Part shown: in pieces, positions 43,924-52,795 of the stretch
How positions within the stretch are numbered: position 1 is the stretch's first letter
Layout of the letters: the number at the start of each line of letters is the position of its first letter
Notes under the pieces: generated by a model
Database searches by the model: none
What the model was told of the DNA's origin: nothing
The model's input: the letters and a program-made list of their open reading frames with translations, nothing else
DNA from: Methanosarcina sp.
Lineage (GTDB): Archaea > Halobacteriota > Methanosarcinia > Methanosarcinales > Methanosarcinaceae
DNA length: 64,000 bases
Assembly (NCBI RefSeq): GCF_028693135.1
Contig: NZ_JAQUVZ010000003.1
Coordinates: 1-64,000, forward strand
Direction: 5' to 3'
Translations under genes and position numbers: made by a program

Positions 43924-45333
43924 ATGAATCAAAAACATCTTAGATACATACGGCAAAACAGGAAAAAAATAGGAATTTCCATTGTAATTCTTATTTCCCT
44001 GATTGCACTGGGAATATTCATTCTTTATGCTACACAATCCAACTATTCTCTTATCCCATTAAATAAGATTGTGTATGTAACTGGCGATGGAAGTGGAAAC
44101 TTCAACTGTGACGGGAGTGATGATCAGGTAGAGATAAATCAAGCTCTTGCATACGTTGCAGAAAATCGACAGTATTCAACTGTTCATTTAAAAGGTCCAA
44201 ATATATACGATATCTCTGACAGTATTTTGATTGGAAGCAAAACAGTCCTTGAGGGGGATTCTACAGCCGTAATTAAACTTAAAGACGAAGCAGGCTGGCA
44301 AAGTGGGAAGCCGCTGATAACTCAAATGGACAGTGCCGGAATCCGTAGAGTCACTATAAGAGGATTTGAAATCAACGGAGATCATGACCATAATCAGGAC
44401 AAAAAGAAAGGGGAAGGATATTACAATATGATCTCTTTCCTCAATGCCAGAGACATTCAAGTTCATGATATGTACCTGCATGATGGGCATGGAGACGGGC
44501 TGAAAGTAGAGAAAGGGTCCAACATTCAATTTTACAATAACAAAGTGTACAAATTGGGGCATGACGGTCTTTACGCCATTGAATGCCAGAATATAGAGGC
44601 CTGGGACAACACAATAACTTGCAGGACTAATAGCGGTCTTAGAATATGGAACTCAAACCACATAAAATTCCATGATAATGTGATCGACTCTTTTTTCGAT
44701 TGGAGCGCAGGAGGCCCTGGAATCCTTATCGAGAAATCAACAGGTATAGTGAACGATGTAGAGATATACAATAATACTATCCATAACACTTATGGGCCTG
44801 GAATCTGGCTGATAGGTTATGGAGAATCTTATCCCAGGAAAGAGGCACGGAATGTCCACATTCATCATAATACCTTTTACGACACCGGTACGAACCCCGG
44901 TATTGACTGGGTAGGAGGTATTGTGACCAGTGGGTTTTACGATACTCTCATTGAGAATAACGTATTTGACGGTATATATCATGCTGCTATTATCAATATG
45001 TACCCTTCAGTTTCTACAGGCACAAGCGATACCGTTGACCTTTCACCTCAAGGTACAGGATACACAACGATTATCCGCAACAATATAATTGTAAATACCC
45101 AAAAACGCACAAAAGACCCTGATGGGACAGGATACGCAGTGATCAATTATCTCCCTGAAACACATACCTTTGTGCTGGATAATAACTGTTTGTATAATAA
45201 TGTGGGTGGAAATTATAAAAATGCAAACTCAACCACTGACATATATGTAGCTCCTCTCTTTACAGACCTTGGTTCACATGATTACCATCTCAAATCAAAT
45301 TCTCCCTGCGTCGCTGCCGGGAATCCATCTTAA
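43924..45333 (+). CDS. Right-handed beta-helix exoprotein (disaggregatase/pectate-lyase-like)
   Basis: 469 residues. One N-terminal membrane segment (ISIVILISLIALGIFILYA, about 18-36) acts as signal anchor. Then IVYVTGDGSGNFNCDGSDDQ, a start typical of Methanosarcina parallel beta-helix enzymes, and many PbH1 repeats (IQFYNNKVYKLGHDGLYAIE; IKFHDNVIDSF; VEIYNNTIHNTYGPGIWLI; VHIHHNTFYDTG). Such proteins include disaggregatases that cut the methanochondroitin matrix, and polysaccharide lyases; the substrate here is inferred. The catalytic residues cannot be assigned. It is flanked by tRNA-Leu-like fragments, which may mark an inserted islet. Confidence 0.8.
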   Translation: MNQKHLRYIRQNRKKIGISIVILISLIALGIFILYATQSNYSLIPLNKIVYVTGDGSGNFNCDGSDDQVEINQALAYVAENRQYSTVHLKGPNIYDISDSILIGSKTVLEGDSTAVIKLKDEAGWQSGKPLITQMDSAGIRRVTIRGFEINGDHDHNQDKKKGEGYYNMISFLNARDIQVHDMYLHDGHGDGLKVEKGSNIQFYNNKVYKLGHDGLYAIECQNIEAWDNTITCRTNSGLRIWNSNHIKFHDNVIDSFFDWSAGGPGILIEKSTGIVNDVEIYNNTIHNTYGPGIWLIGYGESYPRKEARNVHIHHNTFYDTGTNPGIDWVGGIVTSGFYDTLIENNVFDGIYHAAIINMYPSVSTGTSDTVDLSPQGTGYTTIIRNNIIVNTQKRTKDPDGTGYAVINYLPETHTFVLDNNCLYNNVGGNYKNANSTTDIYVAPLFTDLGSHDYHLKSNSPCVAAGNPS

Positions 45334-45440
45334 ATTCTTCAAAAAATACTGGAGAAAATGGTAACCAGATAAAGTGTCAAGGGTGGTGAATAATTCCCTT
45401 CTCTGAATATGGGGGGATACAATTTACCTCAAAAAGGTAG

Positions 45441-45550
45441 GATGCGAGAAGTGCGATTCGAATGCACGAGAACGCACGAGAACGCACGAGAACGCACGAA
45501 TTCCTACGAGAATAGGTCTTCAACCTATCACCTTTGACCTGGCTTCTTGC
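45441..45550 (-). pseudogene. Degenerate tRNA-Leu-like gene with 10-bp expansion and GAA anticodon
   Basis: On the minus strand GAAGCCAGGTCAAAGGTGAT looks like a tRNA-Leu D arm, ATAGG-TTGAAGA-CCTAT is an intact anticodon arm with anticodon GAA (Phe), and TTCTCGTAGGAA a leucine-type long variable arm. The T-arm region is expanded by the 10-bp unit GTGCGTTCTC repeated three times, then ATTCGAATCGCAC and CTTCTCGC. The 5' acceptor strand no longer matches the 3' one. I read it as a pseudo-tRNA 115 bp from the intact tRNA-Leu. Confidence 0.55.
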
Positions 45551-45664
45551 CGCAACTCAAAAGAAATGTAAATAGAACCAGAGAAATTTAACGACAATAA
45601 GAACCTTAAAAAATTAACCTAATAAAATAACCTAAAAAAAATGAGAAAATTCTAATAAGTTCAA

Positions 45665-45747
45665 TGCGAGGGAAGGGAGTCGAACCCTTGAACCCCTGCG
45701 GGAATGGATCTTGAGCCCATCGCCTTTAACCACTCGGCAACCCTCGC
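45665..45747 (-). tRNA. tRNA-Leu (CAA)
   Basis: Acceptor GCGAGGG (45747-45741) pairs with CCCTCGC (45672-45666); discriminator A at 45665. The anticodon arm ATGGG-CTCAAGA-TCCAT gives CAA. The long variable arm TCCCGCAGGGG-type hairpin is typical of class II tRNA. T arm AAGGG-TTCGACT-CCCTT. No intron. Confidence 0.93.
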
Positions 45748-46008
45748 ACAATTGATTTTATTTATTGTCTAAATATTATCTAGTTTTCCTGATTATATCT
45801 TGACTCTGTCACTGTTGACCGTTTGGATATTCTCGCGCTTTTCGGAATCCAAATAGGTAAAGTTATAACTAACATATAAAGCTAATCCTGTAACTAAGCT
45901 AATCCTGCTAATTTTTGAGTCAGGGGGATGTTTTGCACATATTTTTTCTCATTTCCGGTTTCAGACATCCCAGCTTCATGTTCAGGTTTAGAGACCTTCA
46001 GGTTTTCC

Positions 46009-46314
46009 TCATGAACTGTTTACATGGACCCAGTCGAGGTACTCCTTTTCCCCTTCAATTTCCCAGAATTCGATCGCAGGCAGGTCGTACGTATGAAGGA
46101 TTTTCACGACTTCGATGATTTCATCAAGGCGTGAAGAGTCGGTTTTAACAAGTAGAACTATCTCGTTCTGCTCCTCTATCTTTTCATTCCATCTGTAGAT
46201 TGAAGATATCGGAAACATGTTTACGCAGGCTGCAAGCCTTCTTGAAACCAGCTCTCTTGCGATTTCTGATGCATTCTTCATATCTCCTGCAGTAATGTAC
46301 GCGATCCCAAGCAT
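46009..46314 (-). CDS. cutA: CutA1-type divalent cation tolerance protein
   Basis: 101 residues of the CutA1 family, a ferredoxin-like trimer related in fold to PII proteins. Conserved parts: AYITAGDMKNASEIARELVSR, LAACVNMFPISSIYRWNEKI and LVKTDSSRLDEIIEVVKILH, ending PAIEFWEIEGEKEYLDWV. Bacterial CutA affects copper tolerance; its role in methanogens is unproven. The start at 46314 has no strong ribosome site. It stands alone on the minus strand. Confidence 0.92.
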   Translation of the reverse strand: MLGIAYITAGDMKNASEIARELVSRRLAACVNMFPISSIYRWNEKIEEQNEIVLLVKTDSSRLDEIIEVVKILHTYDLPAIEFWEIEGEKEYLDWVHVNSS

Positions 46315-46953
46315 GTAACAGGCACCTAATACAAAGTTATTATAACCACAAATTACTGGGTATATACTGGATATTATTATTATTATTATTCGTGCAATTA
46401 TTATCTATTGCCTTTGACCATAAAATAGAACCCTTTAAAATGACCTTTCCGGCAAACCGAAAACTGTATTTCCATATGTATTTTTATATAATTATGATGT
46501 ATTATTTTGTGCCTTTTTAGATACAGGCATTTTCAAAAAAAATATTTTATGAAACTGGATCTCAGGCTATGTAAAGACGAACTAAAACGTTTTTATAATA
46601 AGATATACTACCGGGTTTAACAGCATTAATTAATTGAATGTATGTCTTCCCCGAACTACTGCTTAAAAAGACAGCTTGGAGCTTGTAAACTGTGTTCAAA
46701 GGTTGCTGGCGCTAACTTCATTATTGAAGGCATGTTCTATATACAATTATAATTGATCTACAGTTATAATTGATCTACAGTTATAATTGATCTACAGTTA
46801 ATCTATCTACAGTTAATTACAGTTAAATCGACCGATAGGCAATCATCGATATGTATTCAATCATCGATATGAGTCAATCGTCAATATTTAATCGATTAAC
46901 ATTCACAATCCAAATCTTATAATTGTTTCAGTTAATGATTTCGGAGAATTTTC
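46315..46953. other. AT-rich intergenic region with tandem repeats
   Basis: Holds an (ATT)n run at 46375-46390, a 17-bp unit GTTATAATTGATCTACA repeated three times plus partial copies at 46748-46830, and near-repeats of AATCATCGATATG at 46840-46870. Promoter of the downstream protease is probably in 46880-46930. No gene seen. Confidence 0.55.
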
Positions 46954-48774
46954 TTGAGTGGCACAAGCATTGCACTGGGTATTTTTTTAATGTACTGGTT
47001 CCTGATTTCCTTTCTTGACAGAAAGGGTATCCTGGAAAAGTATAACATAAGCACTTTCGGGCCTCTCCCGATCCTCATGATCAGGACAACAAAGGGTCTT
47101 AAGTTACTGGACATTCTTGCCCGCCCTAAACGTTACTGGAGGATTTTCGCAAACGTTGGAATCCTGATGATGTTTGCAGGCATGGTTGCTATGCTCCTGG
47201 TCATTATTATTTCGGACCTGGCACTCTATACCTCATTTCTGAACAATAGTGTGCCAGCGCCGGGAAAGTACAATGCCCCCAGGAATATCCTTTTGATCCC
47301 CGGAGTAAACGAGTTTATCCCTTTTACCTGGGGAGTGATTGCCCTCATAGTTACTCTTGTAGTGCACGAGTTTTCCCATGCAATCCTGTGCAGGGTTGAA
47401 GGCATCAGAGTCAAATCCATGGGAATCCTGCTTGCCCTTGTTCCTATAGGGGGTTTTGCGGAACCTGATGATGAACAGCTCTTCGGGAAAAAAGAGGATG
47501 TAAAAACAGAGCTTCCACTAACGGCAACGATTGAGGAAATCGAAGAGTGGGAGCAAAGAGAAAAAGAAGAACAAAATCCAAAAGAGGAGCAAAATGGAGA
47601 ACCAGGTGTCCTCAAGCACGAAGAAGCAAAGCCTGAACCAGCAGTTGTTGCCACAAGAACCCAGAGGTCCCGTATCCTTGCTGCCGGAGTTATGGCTAAT
47701 TTCTGCGTTGCTTTTGTAGCTCTACTGCTCTTTTTTGGGCCTGTGCTGGGGGCAATTGCTCCTCTCAGCGATGCAATGATCGTAGGCATAAACGAAAGTT
47801 CTCCAGCTCAGCTTGCCGGGCTTCAGGAAAACATGATAATCACGCAGGTTGATGACACAAATGTCACTACAGGCATGGACCTTCTCTCTTATCTTGAGAC
47901 AGCCGAACCCGGAGATACTTTGCGCATCCATGCTTCAAAAGACAGTGTCGTTTCAGTCCATGAATTAAAAGTTCCTTCTTCTCCAGAGAAATGTTTCAGT
48001 GGTGTGCCTGTAGGGGGTATTGTAGAAGGAAGTCCTGCAGAGGCTGCAGGAATCGAGACCGGGATGACAATGCTCCGGATTAACGAGACAAGAATGCGAA
48101 GCATTGCAAGTTTCATTGACTTTATGCAAGGGACAAAGGTAAACCAGACTATAGAGGTAGAGATGATGCCCTCTGCAAATTATACGGGTGTCCTTACCGA
48201 AAACGGCACCGCTATTTTCGATGTCCAGCTGGCTCCTCATCCCTCGGATGGTGAAAGTGGCTTCCTTGGAGTGACGTACGGAAATGAAGGAAACCTGGAT
48301 TGCCCGATGCTCGGAATTTCCATATGGATGCCCCAGGCAAAATTCTATCTTGAAGCGCTAAAGCAGATCCCTTCCTTTCTGGACGAACCAGTAGGCTGGA
48401 TTCTCCTTTTCGGGCTTCCTATATACGGATTTGCAGGTGAGGGATTCCGCGGCTTTTCAGGCACAATCGCTCAGTTCTACCATCCGGTTGGCTGGGCAGA
48501 GCCCCTTGGAGTTGGAATTTTCTGGATTGCAAACTCCCTGCTCTGGATTGGTTGGCTGAACTTTTACGTGGGCCTGTTCAACTGCCTGCCTGCGGTGCCT
48601 CTTGATGGTGGGCATGTGTTCAGGGACTATTCCTACTCCCTCATATATCGGTTTACACGGAACGAGGCAGTTTCAGAAAGGATCTCTAATTCGATCACAG
48701 CAAGTCTTTCGATGTTGATCCTGCTCTCATTCCTCTTCATGATATTCGGGCCTTTCATAGGGCAGTTGATGTGA
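46954..48774 (+). CDS. Site-2-type intramembrane metalloprotease (M50) with PDZ domains
   Basis: 606 residues from TTG 46954 with CGGAG upstream. Several membrane helices. Zinc-binding HEFSH at 138-142 in a helix, and the second active-site motif LPAVPLDGGH near residue 548, both typical of S2P/M50 enzymes. Between them lie a charged Glu/Lys-rich insertion (about 180-225) and two PDZ domains (INESSPAQLAGLQENMIITQ; VEGSPAEAAGIETGMTMLRI). Such proteases cut membrane-bound regulators or remnant signal peptides; target unknown. Monocistronic. Confidence 0.92.
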   Translation: MSGTSIALGIFLMYWFLISFLDRKGILEKYNISTFGPLPILMIRTTKGLKLLDILARPKRYWRIFANVGILMMFAGMVAMLLVIIISDLALYTSFLNNSVPAPGKYNAPRNILLIPGVNEFIPFTWGVIALIVTLVVHEFSHAILCRVEGIRVKSMGILLALVPIGGFAEPDDEQLFGKKEDVKTELPLTATIEEIEEWEQREKEEQNPKEEQNGEPGVLKHEEAKPEPAVVATRTQRSRILAAGVMANFCVAFVALLLFFGPVLGAIAPLSDAMIVGINESSPAQLAGLQENMIITQVDDTNVTTGMDLLSYLETAEPGDTLRIHASKDSVVSVHELKVPSSPEKCFSGVPVGGIVEGSPAEAAGIETGMTMLRINETRMRSIASFIDFMQGTKVNQTIEVEMMPSANYTGVLTENGTAIFDVQLAPHPSDGESGFLGVTYGNEGNLDCPMLGISIWMPQAKFYLEALKQIPSFLDEPVGWILLFGLPIYGFAGEGFRGFSGTIAQFYHPVGWAEPLGVGIFWIANSLLWIGWLNFYVGLFNCLPAVPLDGGHVFRDYSYSLIYRFTRNEAVSERISNSITASLSMLILLSFLFMIFGPFIGQLM

Positions 48775-48883
48775 ATAGCTCAAACTGAGAATAGCTCAAA
48801 CAGGGAGAAGCATCGGGATAAATTCAATTAATTCGGAAATCTGCTGGAAAGCCGGAAAGTTAAAACTTTTTTCCGGTTTTCAT

Positions 48884-49008
48884 GATTCTTTTCTGATTCC
48901 TGATTCTTTTCTGATTCTTGATTCTTTTCTGATTCCTGATTCTTTTCAGATTCCTGATTCTTTTCTGATTCTTGATTCTTTTCTGATTCCTGATTCTTTT
49001 CGGGCATT
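48884..49008. repeat. 17-18 bp minisatellite after the S2P gene
   Basis: Seven or so copies of GATTCTTTTCTGATTC(C/T)T. On the minus strand it reads as RIRNQKRIKNQK repeats (frame 48860-49090), which I do not accept as a gene. Confidence 0.8.
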
Positions 49009-49152
49009 TCTTCGGTTTGCCGTTACTAGCCGGTCTTTGAGATTTCCTGTTCCTTAAATAATATTCCAGCCTATTAGAAGAAGCTCTCAAGTAACATTCA
49101 AGCGAAATTCTATGAACCTGTAGAGAGAATATAGATTAAAAGATATTTTGAC

Positions 49153-49240
49153 CTAGTGTCGCGTCAGCGGTAAAATGTCGTATTTAATCGATTACATCTA
49201 TTTAGAATCATTTAATCATTGAAGATTGACGCGACACTAG
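49153..49240. mobile_element. MITE family TGTCGCGTCA, copy 1
   Basis: TGTCGCGTCA (49157-49166) and TGACGCGACA (49227-49236) are perfect inverted ends; CTAG flanks both sides as a probable 4-bp target duplication, making a 14-bp perfect inverted repeat in total. The 80-bp core is AT-rich and noncoding. A related copy in inverse orientation is at 52461-52540. Confidence 0.8.
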
Positions 49241-49272
49241 TTCAGCAGAAGACCTAAGGAAGGGCACGAAGA

Positions 49273-50316
49273 ATGTTTTCTTCAGGTAAGAAAAGGATCA
49301 GTCATAAATCAAAGTTTCGAAAAATAATGCGCAAAAAGCCCGATATGGCATACAAACTTGTAGTTTTGCTCCTGCTTGCAATCTATATTTTGCTTTTTAA
49401 ACAGCTTATGATTCTTGAGAACCAGCCCGCAAATGCAAATGCTGTCACAGCTATCTACTGGGCTACAACTACCATTGCAACGGTAGGATATGGGGATGTG
49501 GTTTTCACCTCGCTTCCGGGAAGAATCTTTTCCATAGTCGTACAGGTTACGGGAATTATTCTGATTTCAGGTTTTCTTGCAACTTATGTTATCGCTCCCT
49601 GGATGGACAAGGTTATCAAGTTCAGAATGCCAAGGAAAGTCCCTTCTAGCATGAAAGACCACATTATTATCTGTGGGTACAACCAGCTGGTAGAAACCCT
49701 GATTGATGAACTGGCAGAGCAGGAGATAACTTTCATAATAATCGAGGACGAGGAAGAAATCGTAAAAGAACTTGTTTTCAGGGATATCCCCTGCATTTTC
49801 GGGACTCCAAGTGACAAGCAGGCCCTTACAAATGCAGGTGTTCAAAAAGCCAGGATCCTTATTGCCAACAAATCCGATGAAAGAAATGCGAACATCGTGC
49901 TAACTGCTCGGGAGTTCCAGCATCTTAATATTATTGCCATCGTTGAGGATAGGTCCAATTCAAAATATCTGAAATACGCAGGTGCTGATACCGTTGTTTC
50001 TCCTAAATCGATATTCGGACAGTTTATCGGAAGAAAAGCAATGGACAGGCTTGTAAGCAGGGTGACAGGGACGACTGAAATTTTCAAAGGAGTGCACGTT
50101 ACGGAATTCCCTATCTATCTCAAGAGCTCGCTTATAGGCAAGACCCTTAAAGAAGTTTCCAGCCAGCGGCTGACTGATGCAAGAATTGTTGGAATCTGGA
50201 AAAGCGGGGCTCTCTCTTTTGACCTTAAAGAAGAAGATATCATCCGGGGCAACTCTGTCCTGCTGGCTGTGGGAACGCCGGATGAGCTCTCAAAACTGAA
50301 GAAACTTACACATTGA
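49273..50316 (+). CDS. MthK-like potassium channel with RCK domain
   Basis: 347 residues. Two membrane helices (LVVLLLLAIYILLFKQLMI; IFSIVVQVTGIILISGFLA) flank a pore loop with the K+ filter TVGYGD (70-75). The cytoplasmic part is an RCK/TrkA-N domain (IIICGYNQLVETLIDELAEQ; IIEDEEE) and an RCK C-terminal domain (IYLKSSLIGKTLKEVSSQRL). Like MthK, the RCK ring probably gates the pore on a ligand such as Ca2+. A second RCK protein is coded 359 bp downstream. The ATG at 49273 has GGAAGG 9-14 nt upstream. Confidence 0.93.
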   Translation: MFSSGKKRISHKSKFRKIMRKKPDMAYKLVVLLLLAIYILLFKQLMILENQPANANAVTAIYWATTTIATVGYGDVVFTSLPGRIFSIVVQVTGIILISGFLATYVIAPWMDKVIKFRMPRKVPSSMKDHIIICGYNQLVETLIDELAEQEITFIIIEDEEEIVKELVFRDIPCIFGTPSDKQALTNAGVQKARILIANKSDERNANIVLTAREFQHLNIIAIVEDRSNSKYLKYAGADTVVSPKSIFGQFIGRKAMDRLVSRVTGTTEIFKGVHVTEFPIYLKSSLIGKTLKEVSSQRLTDARIVGIWKSGALSFDLKEEDIIRGNSVLLAVGTPDELSKLKKLTH

Positions 50317-50463
50317 CTGCCAGCCTGAAATACAGCTTAGGAATGATTCAAATATAATATCAAGGGGTTTTGTTGCCAAGAATGATTATTTGGGGAATGG
50401 AACTATAGATCAATTCCCAAACTAAAAATTAAAAGTTATATTTTTGTCATTCCTTAATAGGGT

Positions 50464-50540
50464 ATCATAACTCAAAATTATAGACATCATAACTCAAAAT
50501 TATAGACATCATAACTCAAAATTATAGACATCATCTCTCA
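50464..50540. repeat. 22-bp tandem repeat between channel genes
   Basis: Three copies of TCATAACTCAAAATTATAGA-CA plus a partial copy, in the spacer between the channel and the RCK gene. Confidence 0.8.
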
Positions 50541-50674
50541 AAAATTTTATCTGTTTAAAGCCATAAAGACCAGATAAAGCTAAAGACCGAATAAATTGAC
50601 TTGATAAAACTTATCCAGGGCAATTTTTCAGCACATTTCTTCAAAAACTTGTTTAAAAACCTAAGGGATTAATA

Positions 50675-51352
50675 ATGAAGTCAAAAGGACATCTTGTTGT
50701 ACTCGGGTATGGGGACGTCGGAAGGAGCATTGTGAGTGAACTTTCTGGAGGAATGTTCCGTTTTGTAGTTGTGGATTCCAATGAGAAAGTTTTTGAGAAT
50801 GTGGAATTTGAACATCTTGTGGGCAACGGGGCGGATGAGGAGATCCTGATGGCAGCTGGAGTAAAAACTGCATGCCTTGTGTTTGTAGCCCTGAATGATG
50901 ATACCAATGTTATTTTCGCAACCCTTATTTCCAGAGGACTGAATCCTGAAGCTATCATTGTGGCAAGGGCAAACTCCGTACAATCCATCGATAAGATCTA
51001 TAAGGCAGGAGCGGACTATGTCGGGTCTCTTTCTATAGTTGCGGGCCAGATGCTTGCCAAAATGAGCGCAAATTGTATTGGAAAAGTCTGCAGGATCGAT
51101 GAAGATATAATGCTTTACGAGGGCATAGAAATTGAAAAGTACCATATTGAGAAAGGCTCTTTTTTTGACCGAAAATCAATAGAAAACCTGGACCTCGAAA
51201 AAAAGGTCGGATGCACTGTAATAGGCATTGAGCGCGAGGGTCTTGTTACTACTACCATTAACAAACAGACTGTACTCCGGGCAGGAGACATAGTTGCAGT
51301 TGTGGGAAGCAGCAAGCAGATCTCGGAGTTTAAGGAGAACTATCTTGATTAA
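50675..51352 (+). CDS. RCK/TrkA-type potassium regulatory protein
   Basis: 225 residues, no membrane helix. TrkA-N Rossmann domain with LVVLGYGDVGRSIVSELSGG and the acidic VVVDSNEKVFE, so NAD or another nucleotide may bind. The C-terminal domain (FFDRKSIENLDLEKKVGCTV) is RCK_C. It may join the RCK ring of the upstream channel or regulate another transporter. Start ATG 50675 lies close to TAAGGGATTAATA, a weak ribosome site. Separate promoter likely, given the 359-bp spacer with repeats. Confidence 0.88.
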   Translation: MKSKGHLVVLGYGDVGRSIVSELSGGMFRFVVVDSNEKVFENVEFEHLVGNGADEEILMAAGVKTACLVFVALNDDTNVIFATLISRGLNPEAIIVARANSVQSIDKIYKAGADYVGSLSIVAGQMLAKMSANCIGKVCRIDEDIMLYEGIEIEKYHIEKGSFFDRKSIENLDLEKKVGCTVIGIEREGLVTTTINKQTVLRAGDIVAVVGSSKQISEFKENYLD

Positions 51353-51699
51353 TATACTGTTTTAATATAATGATAAATGAACACAAGTAAAAGTCTGGTT
51401 TTTAAAAAGTCTTGTTTTTTCTCTGTTACTGTAATTCTCTGTTCCTGTAATTATGTTCCTGTAATTCTCTGTTCCTGTAATTCTCTGTTCCTGTAATTTT
51501 TGCAGGCACCTGCTTTTCTGGCAACTTTCTTTATTTTTTCAGGAAAAAATATATCAGTTGAAACATAATATACTAAAATGGAAACTTACTTTTTATAGTA
51601 AGTTCAAGATTAACTTACTTTAATTGATGAGAAACTATTCGCGTTTAATAGAAACCTATCGTGCTTAAATATGTAATAGTATGGAGGGTATGTGATCGT
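51353..51699. other. Intergenic region with TTCCTGTAATTCTCTG repeats
   Basis: A 16-bp unit CTGTTCCTGTAATTCT recurs about four times at 51424-51500. The rest is AT-rich promoter sequence for the KaiC-like gene (ATAGTAAGTTCAAGATTAAC region). No gene seen. Confidence 0.55.
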
Positions 51700-52428
51700 A
51701 TGGAGATTTTGTCTACTGGAGTAAAAGGGTTGGATTTGCTGATGGATGGGGGGTATCCTAAAGGAAAGAGTATTCTGGTCACCGGTCCTCCTGGTTCGGG
51801 AAAAACCATCCTCGAAATTCATTTTCTGCACAGGAGTTGCCAGGAAGGCAAAAAATGCATACTTGTTCTTACCAGAGAGCTTACTGAAGACATACTCACT
51901 CAGGCCCGAAGCCTCAATCTTAACCTGGAGCCTTTCCTTGAGAACGGCCAGCTGAGTATCAGGAATATATTCGAAGACAAGATTAACAAGCTCAAAAGTG
52001 TTTCAAAATTCGGAAAAGGGCTCTGTGCCGTGGATGCGGATATACTCGAATATCTGAGCTCCATGTCTTCGGAAGTTGATGTTGTGATCATTGACAACAT
52101 CGGAGTAATGGCTATACATCACGATATAAGAGAGTTTGCAGATGAGTTCAGTTCGATAAGCATAATCCTCCTGAAAAACGGATGTACAAGCCTCTTTATA
52201 ATGGATGAGGATTCTTACGAGCTGACCCACAAGCTTACAGGTTACATGGTTTTCGGGTTGATTAGACTCATAACACAGGAAAATTTCAGTTCTGGAAAAA
52301 CAAAGCAGTATCTCTACATTGAAAAAATGAGAAATACTCCAGTCCCGGTCAAATATTCCCTGTTTGACATTACTTCGCAGGGAATTAGAGTTATCTCAGG
52401 CATAGGCCAGAAATCACTCGACAAGTGA
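51700..52428 (+). CDS. KaiC-like RecA-fold ATPase (single domain), copy 1
   Basis: 242 residues from ATG 51700 (MEILSTGVKGLDLLMDGGYP); GGAGG lies 11 nt upstream, so I prefer it to GTG 51661. P-loop GPPGSGKT (29-36), then HFLHRSCQEGKKCILVLTRE and Walker B-like VDVVIIDNIG. Single-domain KaiC/GvpD-like ATPases in methanogens often pair with response regulators and output to taxis or gene control. The ATPase at 53643-54365 is a paralog (same HRSCQEGKKC signature). Two mobile-element remnants separate the two loci. Specific role unknown. Confidence 0.85.
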   Translation: MEILSTGVKGLDLLMDGGYPKGKSILVTGPPGSGKTILEIHFLHRSCQEGKKCILVLTRELTEDILTQARSLNLNLEPFLENGQLSIRNIFEDKINKLKSVSKFGKGLCAVDADILEYLSSMSSEVDVVIIDNIGVMAIHHDIREFADEFSSISIILLKNGCTSLFIMDEDSYELTHKLTGYMVFGLIRLITQENFSSGKTKQYLYIEKMRNTPVPVKYSLFDITSQGIRVISGIGQKSLDK

Positions 52429-52460
52429 TCCTATTTAATCTCCCGACGATCTCATTCCGG

Positions 52461-52540
52461 TGTCGCGTCAATCCTCAAGGATTGAACTATTCTGAATAGT
52501 TGCAACTGATTTTAGACGACATTTTCCTGTTGATGCGACA
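52461..52540. mobile_element. MITE family TGTCGCGTCA, copy 2
   Basis: Starts TGTCGCGTCA, ends TGATGCGACA (one mismatch), flanked by CCGG and CTGG. Its reverse complement aligns with copy 1 at 49153-49240 (shared AAAATGTCGT near one end). It lies beside the tnpB remnant. Confidence 0.75.
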
Positions 52541-52551
52541 CTGGAGACTGT

Positions 52552-52692
52552 TCCAGCGAAAACTGGAATTCGAAAGGAAGCTCAAGTACATATTTTCACC
52601 GGACACGGGGTAGAGCCTGCTTGACTTGTGGACAATAGTCTGAAGAATGACGCAGGAAGCCTCTGAGTCTTTAGCTCAGGGGTAGTTCACCC
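52552..52692 (+). mobile_element. IS200/IS605-type tnpB 3' end and right end, remnant
   Basis: Codes SENWNSKG as in the TnpB tail at 7593-7680 but has lost one G from AAAGGGAAG, which shifts the frame. It continues TTCACCGGACACGGGGTAG and the end hairpin CCTCTGAG-TCTTTAG-CTCAGGGG (8-bp stem, one T-G pair), then TAGTTCAC. This is the uninterrupted form of the region split by the MITE at 7416. Confidence 0.7.
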
Positions 52693-52795
52693 CGAAATAA
52701 CAAAAAGATTCAGGGAAGAAAAAGAAATTAAAATTAAAAAGGAATTCAGATATATCTGATTCAGAAATCAGGTAAAAAGGATCTGAAATCAAATA

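Noticed and set aside
48860-49090. 76-aa ORF of RIRNQK repeats
   Set aside because: Direct translation of a noncoding minisatellite; no ribosome site.
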